Assembly (NCBI GenBank): GCA_030598355.1
Contig: JAUVQD010000109.1
Span: 1 to 5,387 of the forward strand
Direction of reading: 5' to 3'
DNA: 5,387 bases
From: Actinomycetes bacterium
GTDB lineage: Bacteria; Actinomycetota; Aquicultoria; CAJVYJ01; JAUVQD01
The position numbers and the translations under genes were made by a program. Numbering within the stretch: the stretch's first letter is position 1; every line of letters starts with the position of its first letter. Under the pieces are notes generated by a model. The model was given only the letters and a program-made list of their open reading frames with translations, made no database searches and was not told the DNA's origin. This document shows positions 4,941 through 5,387 of this stretch, piece after piece.

Positions 4941-5387
4941 GTGAACAAACCACGGTTTTTAGAGAAAATTAAAGACGCTCGCGGCTTTACCATGATTGAG
5001 ATGGCGTTTGCCAGCATCGTTCTGCTTGGCGCCGTCACCACGATGATGGTGATGTTTGACGCGTCGATCAGTGTCTTTAAATATACAACTTCTCGATCCC
5101 TTGGAACACAGCTAGCCAACGAAGAGATGGAGAAGATACGTAGTAATGATTACGAGCAGGTCTATAATTCATTGCCCTCTCAATGGCCGGATGATCCATC
5201 GCTTACTACTGGTAATCCTCCGAATTATCAAGATGTTGACGATGATGGCGATCCAGTGCTCCGGACGATTATTACGACTACCTCGGCTGATGGCATAGTT
5301 GTGGAAAATATGACTAGTCGTAAGCAAATAGATTTCAAGGTCAGAAGATACGTTCTCTGGGCGGATGACACATCCAATACTCAAGCC
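4941..5387 (+). CDS. Type IV pilin-like prepilin (PilV/GspI-like), C-terminus beyond the window
   Basis: The frame runs from GTG to the right edge for 149 codons without a stop. It starts with a 15-residue basic leader ending in ARG, then FTMIEMAFASIVLLGAVTTM. This is a textbook class III signal: Gly15 at -1, Phe16 at +1 and Glu20 at +5, followed by a hydrophobic helix to about residue 38. Prepilin peptidase should cut after Gly15 and methylate Phe16, and the product would join a type IV pilus or type II secretion-like pseudopilus. The segment QLANEEMEKIRSNDYEQV (57-74) resembles the post-helix region of PilV/GspI-type minor pilins. DVDDDGD at 98-104 fits the DxDxDG pattern of calcium-binding loops. 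GTG is the only start that keeps the leader: TAA precedes it directly, and the ATG at residue 18 would lose the cleavage site. It follows the sigma-28-type promoter and is probably the first gene of a pilus operon continuing past the edge. A minor pilin is favoured over a major one, but the missing end prevents certainty. Confidence 0.88.
   Translation, partial: MNKPRFLEKIKDARGFTMIEMAFASIVLLGAVTTMMVMFDASISVFKYTTSRSLGTQLANEEMEKIRSNDYEQVYNSLPSQWPDDPSLTTGNPPNYQDVDDDGDPVLRTIITTTSADGIVVENMTSRKQIDFKVRRYVLWADDTSNTQA

Noticed and set aside
4937..5119. Minus-strand open frame opposite the pilin gene
   Set aside because: It overlaps the clear prepilin coding sequence and its translation resembles no protein; it is a shadow frame.

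Overview
The window (about 5.4 kb, moderate GC) is bacterial chromosomal DNA with four complete protein genes, one pilin-like gene cut by the right edge and a possible gene start cut by the left edge. The best-supported signals are a TreT-type trehalose synthase, type IV pilin-like biogenesis and a promoter of the sigma-28/SigD/WhiG class with a 16-base spacer. Together with strong AGGAGG-type ribosome binding sites these suggest a motile or piliated, Gram-positive-like lineage, perhaps a deep Actinomycetota or similar subsurface group. That placement is an inference and is weak.

Left half, minus strand (194-3342): a tight three-gene operon reads right to left. A 72-residue exported or membrane protein with the motif YLDPGTGS comes first, then 8 bases later a two-part SAM methyltransferase of 458 residues, then 6 bases later a five-helix membrane enzyme of the alkaline phosphatase/sulfatase superfamily (512 residues). 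A sigma-70-like promoter (TTGACT, 18 bases, TAAAGT) sits just ahead of the first gene. The set looks like a cell-envelope modification module; its substrate is unknown. Beyond it, at the left edge, a short minus-strand frame beginning with GTG encodes a hydrophobic segment that may be the start of another membrane protein.

Centre (3343-4749): a 165-base divergent intergenic region with inverted repeats separates the envelope operon from treT on the plus strand. TreT, 413 residues and apparently intact, makes or degrades trehalose from NDP-glucose and glucose.

Right end (4750-5387): a 191-base intergenic region holds a near-perfect sigma-28-type promoter (TAAA, 16 bases, GCCGATAT), a leader of about 95 bases that can fold into a compact three-way junction, and a GTG-started gene with a textbook prepilin peptidase site (RG/FTMIEM). 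This gene is probably the first of a type IV pilus or pseudopilin operon under flagellar/sporulation-type sigma control. The promoter, leader and pilin arrangement is the most interesting regulatory find; the envelope module is the most interesting uncharacterised set of proteins.
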